Source: Helicobacter sp. 13S00482-2
GTDB taxonomy: Bacteria > Campylobacterota > Campylobacteria > Campylobacterales > Helicobacteraceae
Length of the DNA stretch: 64,000 bases
Assembly (NCBI RefSeq): GCF_002272795.1
Contig: NZ_MLAT01000005.1
Span: 62,001 to 126,000 of the forward strand
Reading direction: 5' to 3'
Part shown: piece by piece, positions 56,035-64,000 of the stretch
Position numbering within the stretch: the first letter of the stretch is position 1
How the letters are laid out: each line of letters begins with the position of its first letter
The notes under the pieces: generated by a model
The model's input: only the letters and a program-made list of their open reading frames with translations
The model's database searches: none
Told to the model about the DNA's origin: nothing
Made by a program: the position numbers and the translations under genes

Positions 56035-56949
56035 CTATAAATAACTGAGCCATAACCATGTAGGTATAGTGATAGCACTAATGAATATACCAAATGCAAT
56101 GGAACTCACTGCGATTTTGTTGTTCAGTCCAGCCCTCATAATAACTGCAGCTGAACTAATAAGAGGAGGCATAGCAGATTCCAAAAGAGCCATTCTCCAA
56201 GTATCTGTGAATTCTACTTTGGTGATAATTATCACCATAAAAACCAGAGTGGGAACAACAATCATCCCCCAAAAAAGAACAATAAATGTATTTTTCCACT
56301 CCGTTTTAATATCTCCTATACTGATCTGAACCCCTATGGCAAATAATGCCACAGGGGTTGCACACGCACCAAGTTGTTTGATGGGAACAAAAATCCAATC
56401 ATTTATAGAAAAAGGCATAAATTTAAAGGCCAATCCTATAAGTAATGCCAAAAAAAGTGGATTTGAAGAAAGTCTCATCGTGACTGAACGAATTGTAAAA
56501 ATACCTTTTCCACCAATACTCATTATTAATGGCGTGAAGATTGCAAGAGGAATGGCCGTGCATATCTGATCATATAAAATAGCTTTATTGGAGTACTCTT
56601 GACCCAAAGCTCCATAGACTAAAGGAACTCCTAAAAATAAGGTGTTTCCTAGTGCTGATAGAAAAGCCATTGATACGGCTGTATTGCTTTCTCTTTTGAG
56701 GATTCTTTTTGCAAAAAAATACATAGCTGTTCCCCCCACAAGAGAACAACTCAATGTTGTAAGCAAAATTAATATGAGCTTAAAATCAAGCTCTATATGA
56801 TAAATACCATTAAAGATTTGCGCAGGTAGTGCAAAATTAAGCAAGAATCCCAATAAAATACCGCTTTGTTTGTTACCAACCATACGTAAAAATTTTGCCA
56901 AATAACCAAGCCCAATGAACGAAAAAACTCCATATAGTGCTAACAACAT
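56035..56949 (-). CDS. AEC-family transporter
   Basis: A 304-aa integral membrane protein, about ten helices, of the auxin efflux carrier family (MleP/MdcF-like). Features: GFLLNFALPAQIFNGIYH (~32-49), two fivefold helix repeats and the C-terminal SAMPPLISSAAVIMRAGLN with the helix-breaking Pro pair. Substrate is probably an organic acid; not determinable here. Confidence 0.85.
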   Translation of the reverse strand: MLLALYGVFSFIGLGYLAKFLRMVGNKQSGILLGFLLNFALPAQIFNGIYHIELDFKLILILLTTLSCSLVGGTAMYFFAKRILKRESNTAVSMAFLSALGNTLFLGVPLVYGALGQEYSNKAILYDQICTAIPLAIFTPLIMSIGGKGIFTIRSVTMRLSSNPLFLALLIGLAFKFMPFSINDWIFVPIKQLGACATPVALFAIGVQISIGDIKTEWKNTFIVLFWGMIVVPTLVFMVIIITKVEFTDTWRMALLESAMPPLISSAAVIMRAGLNNKIAVSSIAFGIFISAITIPTWLWLSYL

Positions 56950-57021
56950 AGGAACATCACCTAATAAAAATAAAATAAAAGCGATAATTTTAGCCCTATA
57001 AAACTTTTTAGAACTTAAAGC

Positions 57022-57345
57022 TTATTTTGAAATGAGTTTCAAGCCAATAACTCCTAAAATAATCATCAACAAAAACACGATCTTTGCTAAGCTTAATTCT
57101 TCTTTGAAAACAAAAATCCCAATAATAGATACAATACTTAGACCCAATCCCGCCCAAATTGCATAACCGATACTAAGGGGAATTCCCTTACTCGCAATTA
57201 AAAACATTCCTAGACTGATAATGAAAAATATTCCATACAAAGCGGTATAAAAATGATTTGATGTGCTTGTAGAAATTTTCAAAGAAAAAGCTGCCAAAGC
57301 CTCAAAAACAACTGCAAAAATAAGAAAAATCCAATACTTCATCAT
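57022..57345 (-). CDS. Small multidrug resistance (SMR) family transporter
   Basis: A 107-aa four-helix membrane protein. Helix 1 carries the essential Glu (WIFLIFAVVFEALAAFSLK), helix 3 has SIGYAIWAGLGLSIVSIIG and helix 4 ends in GLKLIS. Start taken at ATG 57345 (a second ATG at 57342); the frame runs back into ispG. Could be a quaternary-cation (EmrE) or guanidinium (Gdx) type; the sequence does not settle it. No good ribosome binding site, so it may be translated by coupling with ispG. Confidence 0.85.
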   Translation of the reverse strand: MMKYWIFLIFAVVFEALAAFSLKISTSTSNHFYTALYGIFFIISLGMFLIASKGIPLSIGYAIWAGLGLSIVSIIGIFVFKEELSLAKIVFLLMIILGVIGLKLISK

Positions 57346-57358
57346 TTTATTTGTTTTT

Positions 57359-58438
57359 TTATTGTTCCTGTTTAGATCGCTTGAGTGCAAGTTTTTCAAC
57401 TTCCATAATAAAGGTATCTAGTATTTTATTTTCAGGAAGTTTGCATAAGATCTCACCTTCTTTAATGATAAGCCCTTCATGATTTCCAAATGCGATCGCA
57501 ATATCGGCATGTTTGGCTTCTCCTAATGCATTCACCGCACACCCCATCACACTAACATTAAGTGGAGTTTTAATATGAGCGAGTCTTTTTTCTACTTCTT
57601 TGACTGCATCTACCAAATTAGCCTCAATCCTGCCGCAAGTTGGGCAAGAAATAATAGTGATACCATCTTTTTGCCCACCACTATAGCGTAAAATAGCCCT
57701 TGCAACTTTGATTTCTTCCTCTAATTCTCCAGTGATGGATATTCTCATGGTATCGCCAATACCCTCCATCAGAAGATTTCCTAGTGCCATTGAGCTTTTT
57801 ATCATGGAATGAAAAATAGTTCCTGCCTCTGTCACGCCTAAATGAAAAGGATAATCCACTAAGGGTCTGAGCATCCTATATGCTTCAATAGTTCTTTCCA
57901 CATCACTAGCTTTTAGAGAGATTTTAATGTTCTCAAAACCAAAATCTTCCAACAATTTGATGTTGTAAAGAGCAGATTCAACCATACCTTTTGGAGTAGG
58001 GCCATATTTTTTATCAAACTGTTTTTCTAAACTCCCGCTATTAACACCTATCCGTATAGGAAGATTTCTTTGATTGCAAGCTTGTGCGACAGCTTTGATT
58101 CGCTCTTTTGTTCCTATGTTTCCAGGATTTATACGAATAGCATCCACACTTTCTGCGGCAATAAGTGCGAACCGATGTCTGAAATGTATATCTGCGACGA
58201 TAGGCAATGAGGAAACTTTTTTTAATTCTTTTAAGGCTTTAGCATCATTTTGATCACTCACGGCTACTCTCACAATATCCGCCCCAGCAAAATGAAGTCT
58301 ATCAATTTGTTTTTTTGTAGATTCTATATCGGCTGTTTTGGTAAAAGTCATGCTTTGTACGCTTATAGGGGCACCCCCACCAATAGGGACATTTCCTATG
58401 AAAATTTGTTTGGTTTGATAACGAGGTTTCAACATCAT
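57359..58438 (-). CDS. ispG: 4-hydroxy-3-methylbut-2-enyl diphosphate synthase
   Basis: A 359-aa GcpE, the [4Fe-4S] enzyme of the MEP isoprenoid path. TIM-barrel part ([39 protein letters not shown]) followed by the reductase-like domain with Fe-S ligands in [14 protein letters not shown] and [19 protein letters not shown] 58438 (or 58435) follows AAAGGA. Head of a short unit with the SMR gene. Confidence 0.96.
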   Translation of the reverse strand: MMLKPRYQTKQIFIGNVPIGGGAPISVQSMTFTKTADIESTKKQIDRLHFAGADIVRVAVSDQNDAKALKELKKVSSLPIVADIHFRHRFALIAAESVDAIRINPGNIGTKERIKAVAQACNQRNLPIRIGVNSGSLEKQFDKKYGPTPKGMVESALYNIKLLEDFGFENIKISLKASDVERTIEAYRMLRPLVDYPFHLGVTEAGTIFHSMIKSSMALGNLLMEGIGDTMRISITGELEEEIKVARAILRYSGGQKDGITIISCPTCGRIEANLVDAVKEVEKRLAHIKTPLNVSVMGCAVNALGEAKHADIAIAFGNHEGLIIKEGEILCKLPENKILDTFIMEVEKLALKRSKQEQ

Positions 58439-58581
58439 TTTCCTTTGTTTGAAACTAGACTTTAAATTGGCGTATCGTAACATATTGGATAAAATTAAAA
58501 ATAACTTGTAGGTTTATGTTATCATTATGTGTATAAAATCCACCTTTAAAAATATAAATTAACGAAATAGTTGAGACAACA

Positions 58582-60717
58582 ATGATTAAAATAAAAAACA
58601 AAATCAATCTGATTGGGAGTGTTTTAGATATTGGTTCATCTAATGGAGAATATCTATTTGCAGACCATTATCACCGAATTTACAAGTTTTCTTTGAAAGA
58701 ATTTATTTTTTCATTCAGCAAACAAGTTTATAAAAATACCGAGCCACATCATCGATATTCAAAAGCCGTGAGTTGTTCAATGGATGGCTATGTTTGTATG
58801 CCAAAAATTCAAAGCTCCATAGGAAATATTTATAGGATAGACGAAAATGGTATTTCTGTAGCCTCTAGGGTGAGATGGCATCGAGCAGATATAAGTTTTT
58901 CAATGTTTTCAAAAGATTGTAAGTATCTAGCTACAGGCGGAGAAGATGGGAGAATCTTTATATACGCTCACCCTAGCCATAAACTTAGTACTTTTTTACC
59001 ACGAAGACCTGATTATATTTCTTGTATTGTTTTTGACTCACAATCTAAAATTGTTTGTTATGCTTCTTATGATCTAACACTCACAGTCTATAATCTACAA
59101 AAGGATTCTTTAATCTGTGTCATAGATACTCCAAGCGTTGTTGAAGATATGATTTTTTTTGAAAAAGATACAAAGATATTTTATGTCTGCAAAAGTGGGG
59201 AAACAGGTATTTTTAATCTCAAAACCAATAAAGATGAACATCAAATGAATCTTTCTCATTGGCCCACTAAGATAATGTTAAATACTGATGAAAGTTTCGT
59301 TTATATAGGCACTAGAGAGGATGTTTTGTATGTCCAAAGCCTCAAAGAAAATCTTGTTGGTTTTTCAATACAACTTTCCTCAAAAGGTGTTACCTGCATC
59401 AAAGGATTTGATGATTTTATTTTCATTTGTTTTGCTGATGGTAGTATTCAGATTATTGACAGATTCTATAAAATAGATGAATTTTTAGAGATTTTAAATC
59501 AAACAGGGTTTGAATATGCAAAAATATTTGCAGATGAGCATAATGTTTTACTCAAAACTTTAGAAGTATATAGGAGAGTTAAAAACAGCACTTGGAAAGA
59601 AGTGGTTAAAGATGTCAGTAAGCTTTTATCTTTAAATGAAATTGAAGATGTGATCAATATCACAAGTCCTTATTTTGAAGATCCTATGAAAGAAAAAGAA
59701 ATCAAAGAATATATCGCCGAAAAAGCTTTCATACAAAATTTTTTGGGTGCTTTTAGAGAGCATGACTATCCAAAGGCATATGAAATAGCCATGGATCACC
59801 CTTGTATTAAAAACCTAAATGAATACCAGATAATGGAAGAATATTTTGATAGTATCTATGACCTTGCACAACAACTCATTGTCAAAGACATCAATTCTAG
59901 CAAAGAAAAAATCCAAACATTCTTATTGCCATTTGAGCATCTGCCTGATAAAAAACCTTTGATTATGACCCTTATTAACGAATGCGACAAATATCTTTTA
60001 GCTGAAAAATATGCCAAAGCAAAAGATTTTGAAAATTATTTTTTGCTTGTTAGCGAATGTCCTTTTCTTAAAAATACAAAAACTTACAAAAAGATGCACT
60101 TCATTTGTGAAAAAATGACTCTTCAAATCCAAGATCTTATTTCGGCAAAAAAATATCCCAAAGCTCAGGAATATTTGTATTTTTTAGCGACTATCGAGCC
60201 CTTTAAGGATTTTGCAAATAGATTTCAAAACTATCTAAATAATATTGATAAATTTATTGAGAGTTGCACAAAGAAAGATTATTTGGAGTGTTATAAAATA
60301 CTCCTAGTATGCCCAGAATTAGATTCCTCAGAAGAATATCTTGCCCTTCATGAAGAGATAAATAAGGTTTTTGAAGAAACCAAAGTTATTGCTCAAAAAG
60401 GAGAAACCGCCAAGACTTATGCTAATTTAAAAAAATTTCTTCCTATTGAGTATTGGAGAAATAAAATTGACATCACAATGAAAATAGCCTATCTTTATGA
60501 AATCAAAAAAGCACTCAAAGATGATTCATTAAGCGTGGATTGGGAAGAAAGCTTGATTCAATACATAAAAAGATATGGTATGGATGATGAAATTTGCGAA
60601 CTTTGCAATAAAGAAGAAAAACTCAAAGCAATAATGCAAGATCTTGGTGAAATTCCTAAAAAAACCTTTCAGAATATTAACCATATTCAAAGTATCATCA
60701 CTTTAAATAAATCATAA
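58582..60717 (+). CDS. Beta-propeller plus helical-repeat protein upstream of hypA
   Basis: A 711-aa cytoplasmic-looking protein (no signal peptide). Residues ~1-300 form WD40-like blades: FSMFSKDCKYLATGGEDGRI, YASYDLTLTVYNLQ, VYIGTREDVLYVQS, FADGSIQIIDR. Residues ~310-700 are all-helical, with repeated motifs of the type AEKYAKAKDFENYFLL and KKDYLECYKILL that look like TPR/HEAT-like units. Architecture resembles a scaffold. It is 10 bp from hypA and likely co-transcribed, which hints at a link with hydrogenase or nickel metabolism, but that is only position-based. Confidence 0.7.
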   Translation: MIKIKNKINLIGSVLDIGSSNGEYLFADHYHRIYKFSLKEFIFSFSKQVYKNTEPHHRYSKAVSCSMDGYVCMPKIQSSIGNIYRIDENGISVASRVRWHRADISFSMFSKDCKYLATGGEDGRIFIYAHPSHKLSTFLPRRPDYISCIVFDSQSKIVCYASYDLTLTVYNLQKDSLICVIDTPSVVEDMIFFEKDTKIFYVCKSGETGIFNLKTNKDEHQMNLSHWPTKIMLNTDESFVYIGTREDVLYVQSLKENLVGFSIQLSSKGVTCIKGFDDFIFICFADGSIQIIDRFYKIDEFLEILNQTGFEYAKIFADEHNVLLKTLEVYRRVKNSTWKEVVKDVSKLLSLNEIEDVINITSPYFEDPMKEKEIKEYIAEKAFIQNFLGAFREHDYPKAYEIAMDHPCIKNLNEYQIMEEYFDSIYDLAQQLIVKDINSSKEKIQTFLLPFEHLPDKKPLIMTLINECDKYLLAEKYAKAKDFENYFLLVSECPFLKNTKTYKKMHFICEKMTLQIQDLISAKKYPKAQEYLYFLATIEPFKDFANRFQNYLNNIDKFIESCTKKDYLECYKILLVCPELDSSEEYLALHEEINKVFEETKVIAQKGETAKTYANLKKFLPIEYWRNKIDITMKIAYLYEIKKALKDDSLSVDWEESLIQYIKRYGMDDEICELCNKEEKLKAIMQDLGEIPKKTFQNINHIQSIITLNKS

Positions 60718-60727
60718 AGGAATCAGG

Positions 60728-61087
60728 ATGCATGAATATTCTGTTGTGTCATCCCTTATAGAACTATGCGAAGAACACGCTCAAAAGAACAACGCTATTA
60801 GAATTGAAAAAATCATAGTTGGGATCGGCGAACGAAGTGGGATGGATAAAAGTTTATTCTTGAGTGCCTTTGAAACCTTCAAAGAAGAGTCTAAGGTGTG
60901 CAGGGAAGCGATTTTAGATATCATTGATGAAAAAGTTGAACTGACTTGCAAAAAATGTGGATATGTGTTTATTCCTGATAAAATTGAATATGGAATTTGT
61001 CCAAATTGTAAAAACTCGGATCTAGAAATCACCAAAGGAAGAGAGATGAATCTGTTATCTTTGGAAATGATAGGAGAAGATAAATGA
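60728..61087 (+). CDS. hypA: Nickel metallochaperone HypA
   Basis: A 119-aa HypA that delivers Ni to [NiFe]-hydrogenase (and to urease in Helicobacter). The N-terminal MHEYSVVSSL carries the Ni-binding His2 and Glu3; the zinc site is formed by CKKCG (~76-80) and CPNCKN (~93-98). Followed with 4-bp overlap by the coiled-coil gene. Confidence 0.96.
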   Translation: MHEYSVVSSLIELCEEHAQKNNAIRIEKIIVGIGERSGMDKSLFLSAFETFKEESKVCREAILDIIDEKVELTCKKCGYVFIPDKIEYGICPNCKNSDLEITKGREMNLLSLEMIGEDK

Positions 61088-61674
61088 AGGAAGATAGAAG
61101 AATTTTTCAAGAGTTCATTCAAAAGAGTTCGGATATAAAGGAAGTTTGGGAGATTGCAAAACTCTTTGAAGAAGAACGTGAAAGATTCAAACAAGAATCT
61201 CTTAATTATGAAACTGAGATCAAACAGGCAAAAAAGCTTTTAAAAGATTTTCGCTCACAGTGTGCGATCATAAAAAAGGAGGTGGCAGAATTACAAGCCA
61301 TCAAAGATGAAAAAACAAAAGAAATACAGACCCTTAAGGAAGATATTTTTAAACAAAAAATAAAAAATAATATTTCTAGATTAAAAAAAGAAAAAGATGA
61401 TATAAAAAATGAAAAAAAAGATGAGATACTTCCTAAGCCTATAGAGTTGATAGATATTTATCTAAAAGATGGGAGCATAGCAAAAGCAAAACCTACAAAG
61501 AGGGTTTTTACCGATGCTTTATATAAAAGATATAGAGTGATTTTAAAAGAAAACAAATCACTAAAAGAACAGATACTTGAATTTGAACTAGAAAATTCTA
61601 AATTAAAAATAGAACTTAGAGATTTTTACGCTGAAGATATGCTAAAAACTAAAAGTAATTCCAAAGAAGATTGA
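61084..61674 (+). CDS. Coiled-coil hypothetical protein (HP0868-like position)
   Basis: A 196-aa highly charged protein, Lys/Glu-rich throughout with heptad-like stretches (~28-110 and ~155-190); no membrane span. A short less charged core (LIDIYLKDGSIAKAKPTKRV, ~120-140) lies between the coils. It sits between hypA and lpxB, where H. pylori also has an uncharacterised gene as I recall. Function unknown. Confidence 0.75.
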   Translation: MKEDRRIFQEFIQKSSDIKEVWEIAKLFEEERERFKQESLNYETEIKQAKKLLKDFRSQCAIIKKEVAELQAIKDEKTKEIQTLKEDIFKQKIKNNISRLKKEKDDIKNEKKDEILPKPIELIDIYLKDGSIAKAKPTKRVFTDALYKRYRVILKENKSLKEQILEFELENSKLKIELRDFYAEDMLKTKSNSKED

Positions 61675-61680
61675 GATTAA

Positions 61681-62748
61681 ATGAAAAAGATACTTGTTAG
61701 TGCCCTTGAACCTAGTTCGAATGTACACTTAAAAGAGTTAAAAAAACACTTAAAAGATATTCAATTTATCGGCATTTTTGATGAAGATTTAGGAATTCCA
61801 CTTTATTCTCCAAAAAATTTTTCTACGATGGGATTTTTAGATGTCATTAAAAAAATAAGATTTTTTCATATGGCTAATAAAAAAATGATTTGTTTGGCTA
61901 GTGAGGCAGATATGGTGTTGTTAATGGATTCATCTTCTTTTAATATTCCTCTAGCAAAAGGTATTAAAAGAACAAATCCAAACAAGCCAATCATCTATTA
62001 TATCCTCCCTCAGGTTTGGGCATGGAAATCCTGGAGAGCGAAAGAAATTGAAAAATATTGCGATAAACTTGCAGCCATATTACCTTTTGAAACAACTTTT
62101 TATGAAAAAAAAGCAACCTATGTTGGTCATCCATTGCTAGATGAAATCTCTATTTACAAACAAAATCAAGGCGGTGAAGGAATCGTTTTTATGCCTGGAA
62201 GTAGGATAGGAGAAATCAATCGAATATTTCCTATTTTTGTAGAAATTGCAAAAAAAATGAGGGATAAAAGAAAAATATTAATCATTCCTCGATCTTTTAA
62301 GAATCAAGATATAAAATCCATTTATGGAAATGGTATTGATGAATTTGAAATTTCTTTTGACACACACAAGAGTCTTTATGAGGCTGAATTTGCTTTTATT
62401 TGTAGTGGAACGGCCACGCTTGAGGCAGCATTGATTGGAACACCTTTTGTGCTAGGTTATAAAATGAAAAAAATTGATTTTTTCATAGCAAGAATATTTG
62501 TTAAACTCTCTCGCATTGGTTTAGCGAATATATTTTATAACGCACTCAATGGAGAATATCCTGGTAGAGGCAAAACAAAATTACACGAAGAATTAATTCA
62601 AGAAAACCTTACTTCTAAGAATTTGATAGACGCATATATATCTCTAGATAAGGAGAAGTTTTTAATGGAATCAGCAAAAATCAGGCAATATCTAAAAAAT
62701 GGAAGTGCTGAAAATATTGCAAATTGGATAAAATTAACATTGAATTAA
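61681..62748 (+). CDS. lpxB: Lipid A disaccharide synthase
   Basis: A 355-aa GT19 glycosyltransferase that joins UDP-diacylglucosamine with lipid X. Seen: ILVSALEPSSNVHLKEL (the N-terminal ALEPSSN form common in Campylobacterota), YYILPQVWAWKSWRAKEI (~103-120), AILPFETTFYE, YVGHPLLDE (~145-153), FMPGSRIGEI and the donor loop ICSGTATLEAAL. It starts 6 bp after the coiled-coil gene. Confidence 0.95.
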   Translation: MKKILVSALEPSSNVHLKELKKHLKDIQFIGIFDEDLGIPLYSPKNFSTMGFLDVIKKIRFFHMANKKMICLASEADMVLLMDSSSFNIPLAKGIKRTNPNKPIIYYILPQVWAWKSWRAKEIEKYCDKLAAILPFETTFYEKKATYVGHPLLDEISIYKQNQGGEGIVFMPGSRIGEINRIFPIFVEIAKKMRDKRKILIIPRSFKNQDIKSIYGNGIDEFEISFDTHKSLYEAEFAFICSGTATLEAALIGTPFVLGYKMKKIDFFIARIFVKLSRIGLANIFYNALNGEYPGRGKTKLHEELIQENLTSKNLIDAYISLDKEKFLMESAKIRQYLKNGSAENIANWIKLTLN

Positions 62749-62795
62749 CCTCAAGTTTTATATGATTACACTTTTAAGTCTAGGAGATTATAGAA

Positions 62796-63287
62796 ATGAA
62801 CAAAGAACCTATCAGTCAATATGGGTATGAAAAGCTCTGCTCAGAACTGAAAAACCTCAAAGAAGTAGAGCGTCCAAATATTGTCAAAGAGATTGATGTT
62901 GCTAGATCGCACGGAGATCTCAAGGAGAATGCAGAATATCACGCTGCAAAAGAAAAACAGCTTTTTATAGAAACTAGAATCAATGACTTGAGTCAAATCT
63001 TAAGCAACTCTCAAGTCATTGATCCATCTGAACTTTCACATGATAAAGTTAGCTTTGGAAGTACTGTCAAAATATTAAATCTAGATAATGAAAAAGAATT
63101 TATTTATAGTATCGTTGGAAGCATAGAAAGTGATCCCTCAAGTGGTCTTATATCGTTTGGCTCACCTATTGCGAGAAGTCTCATAGGAAAAACAAAAGGC
63201 GATGAAATTATCATACAGCTTCCAAATGGAGAGAATAGCTTTGAAATTTTGGAAGTTTTTTATCAAGATATAAAGTTTGAAAAATGA
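62796..63287 (+). CDS. greA: Transcription elongation factor GreA
   Basis: A 163-aa GreA: N-terminal antiparallel coiled coil (~10-78) with SHGDLKENAEYHAAKEKQ near the acidic tip that reaches the RNA polymerase active site, and a C-terminal FKBP-like domain (~85-160; GSPIARSLIGKTKGDEI). Rescues backtracked polymerase by transcript cleavage. Overlaps dut by 4 bp. Confidence 0.97.
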   Translation: MNKEPISQYGYEKLCSELKNLKEVERPNIVKEIDVARSHGDLKENAEYHAAKEKQLFIETRINDLSQILSNSQVIDPSELSHDKVSFGSTVKILNLDNEKEFIYSIVGSIESDPSSGLISFGSPIARSLIGKTKGDEIIIQLPNGENSFEILEVFYQDIKFEK

Positions 63288-63715
63288 ATATTAATATCAA
63301 AAAATTACACCCAGATGCGATTATCCCGAAGTATCAAACATTAGGTGCTGCGGGTTTTGATATTCACTCGATAGAAGATGTAACGCTTTTATCTAAAGAG
63401 AGTAAGCTTATCAAAACTGGTCTGAGTATGTCTATACAGCAGGGCTATGAACTTCAAATCAGACCTAGAAGTGGTTTAGCACTCAAGTATTCTATCAGTG
63501 TTTTAAATACACCAGGCACTATTGATAGCGATTATCGTGGTGAGATTATGGTGCTTTTAATCAATCATTCTTCTGAAAATTTTACTATCACAAAAGGCGA
63601 TAGGATAGCTCAAGGTGTTATAAGCAAAGTTTATCAAGCCGACTTCATAGAAGTATCTGAACTTGATGAAACTCTTAGGGGTTCAGGTGGATTTGGTAGT
63701 AGCGGAATCAAATAA
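63284..63715 (+). CDS. dut: Deoxyuridine triphosphatase
   Basis: A 143-aa trimeric dUTPase. All five motifs are recognisable: GAAGFDI (1), RPRSGLALK (2), NTPGTIDSDYRGEI (3), GDRIAQGVI (4) and the C-terminal RGSGGFGSSG (5). Converts dUTP to dUMP. In the lpxB-greA-dut unit. Confidence 0.97.
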   Translation: MNINIKKLHPDAIIPKYQTLGAAGFDIHSIEDVTLLSKESKLIKTGLSMSIQQGYELQIRPRSGLALKYSISVLNTPGTIDSDYRGEIMVLLINHSSENFTITKGDRIAQGVISKVYQADFIEVSELDETLRGSGGFGSSGIK

Positions 63716-63729
63716 ATTAGGAGTGAAAA

Positions 63730-64000
63730 GTGAGTATTAAAAATAATATCAAACAAATTCAAGAAGAATTCAAAGGTGATGAAAAGATATTAGAAAGTGC
63801 ATTTAAATTAGAGAGACTTTATTATAAATACAAGTATGTTTTATTTGCGGTTATTGCGGTGTTGGTTGTGTGGTTTTTATATCATCAGTTTTCAGCCTAT
63901 CAAAGAAATAAAAAAGCTGAAGATATCACAAAAATATACAATCAGCTATCAAAGAATCCCAATAATCAGGCATTACTTGATGAACTAAAGTTAAAATCAA
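63730..64000 (+). CDS. Membrane-anchored protein, 5' part (cut by window edge)
   Basis: A frame from GTG 63730 (AGGAG upstream) runs off the window after 90 codons. An N-terminal charged helix (SIKNNIKQIQEEFKGDEKIL) precedes one transmembrane span (YVLFAVIAVLVVWFLYHQF, ~37-55) and the start of a helical periplasmic part (NKKAEDITKIYNQLSKNPNN). The shape resembles TPR-type inner-membrane proteins found next to dut in Helicobacter. Family not confirmed. Confidence 0.7.
   Translation, partial: MSIKNNIKQIQEEFKGDEKILESAFKLERLYYKYKYVLFAVIAVLVVWFLYHQFSAYQRNKKAEDITKIYNQLSKNPNNQALLDELKLKS

Noticed and set aside
60781-61194. 137-codon open frame antisense to hypA
   Set aside because: Covers hypA and the start of the coiled-coil gene on the other strand, Ser/Leu-rich shadow with no start signals.

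Overview
The window is low-GC, densely coded DNA from a Campylobacterota genome, most likely a Helicobacter or a close relative. The evidence is a set of gene blocks that, from memory, match Helicobacter pylori neighbourhoods: manB-pflA-nuo, nadD-nikR-exbBD-tonB, peb4-fba-efp, agmatine deiminase-hypF-hypE, rplI-hslV-hslU-era-csd6, ispG-dapD and hypA-lpxB-greA-dut. The blocks are joined in a different order than in H. pylori, so this is not that species. I saw no tRNA, rRNA or CRISPR array.

Layout. Positions 1-4060 are accessory: a partial gene, a secreted protein, an outer-membrane protein behind a promoter whose spacer contains an 11-base C tract, a DUF805 protein, a tiny hydrophobic peptide with a structured leader, and a sequence resembling the 3' end of tmRNA (possible attachment site). 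Positions 4066-25003 (minus strand) carry manB, pflA and a complete nuo operon. Its NADH-input module is unusual: nuoE is replaced by a 77-aa protein, nuoF by a 642-aa fusion of a NuoF-C-terminus-like domain with a GltD-like flavoprotein, and there are two consecutive NuoG-like proteins. Positions 25170-29161 hold PHP phosphatase, rsfS, nadD and nikR, divergent from exbB-exbD-tonB. Positions 29252-34253 carry PAP2, hemD, crcB, an EI24 protein, peb4, fba and efp.

Positions 34254-41063 form an accessory island: a hypothetical gene, a 31-aa membrane micropeptide, a small serine recombinase, a silent specificity cassette and a 1299-aa type IIG restriction-modification enzyme. The active gene and the silent cassette share perfect 345-bp inverted repeats in matching reading frame, so inversion would swap the last ~130 residues (target recognition) of the enzyme. 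This is the strongest system in the window: an invertase-associated, switchable-specificity restriction enzyme.

Positions 41064-64000 are mostly core: tsaD, agmatine deiminase, hypF, hypE, a CiaB-family protein, csd6, era, hslU, hslV, rplI, a YgjP-like metallopeptidase, a Sel1-repeat protein, dapD, an AEC transporter, an SMR transporter, ispG, a beta-propeller protein, hypA, a coiled-coil protein, lpxB, greA, dut and a truncated membrane protein gene. HypA, HypE, HypF and NikR together indicate nickel use and [NiFe]-hydrogenase maturation.
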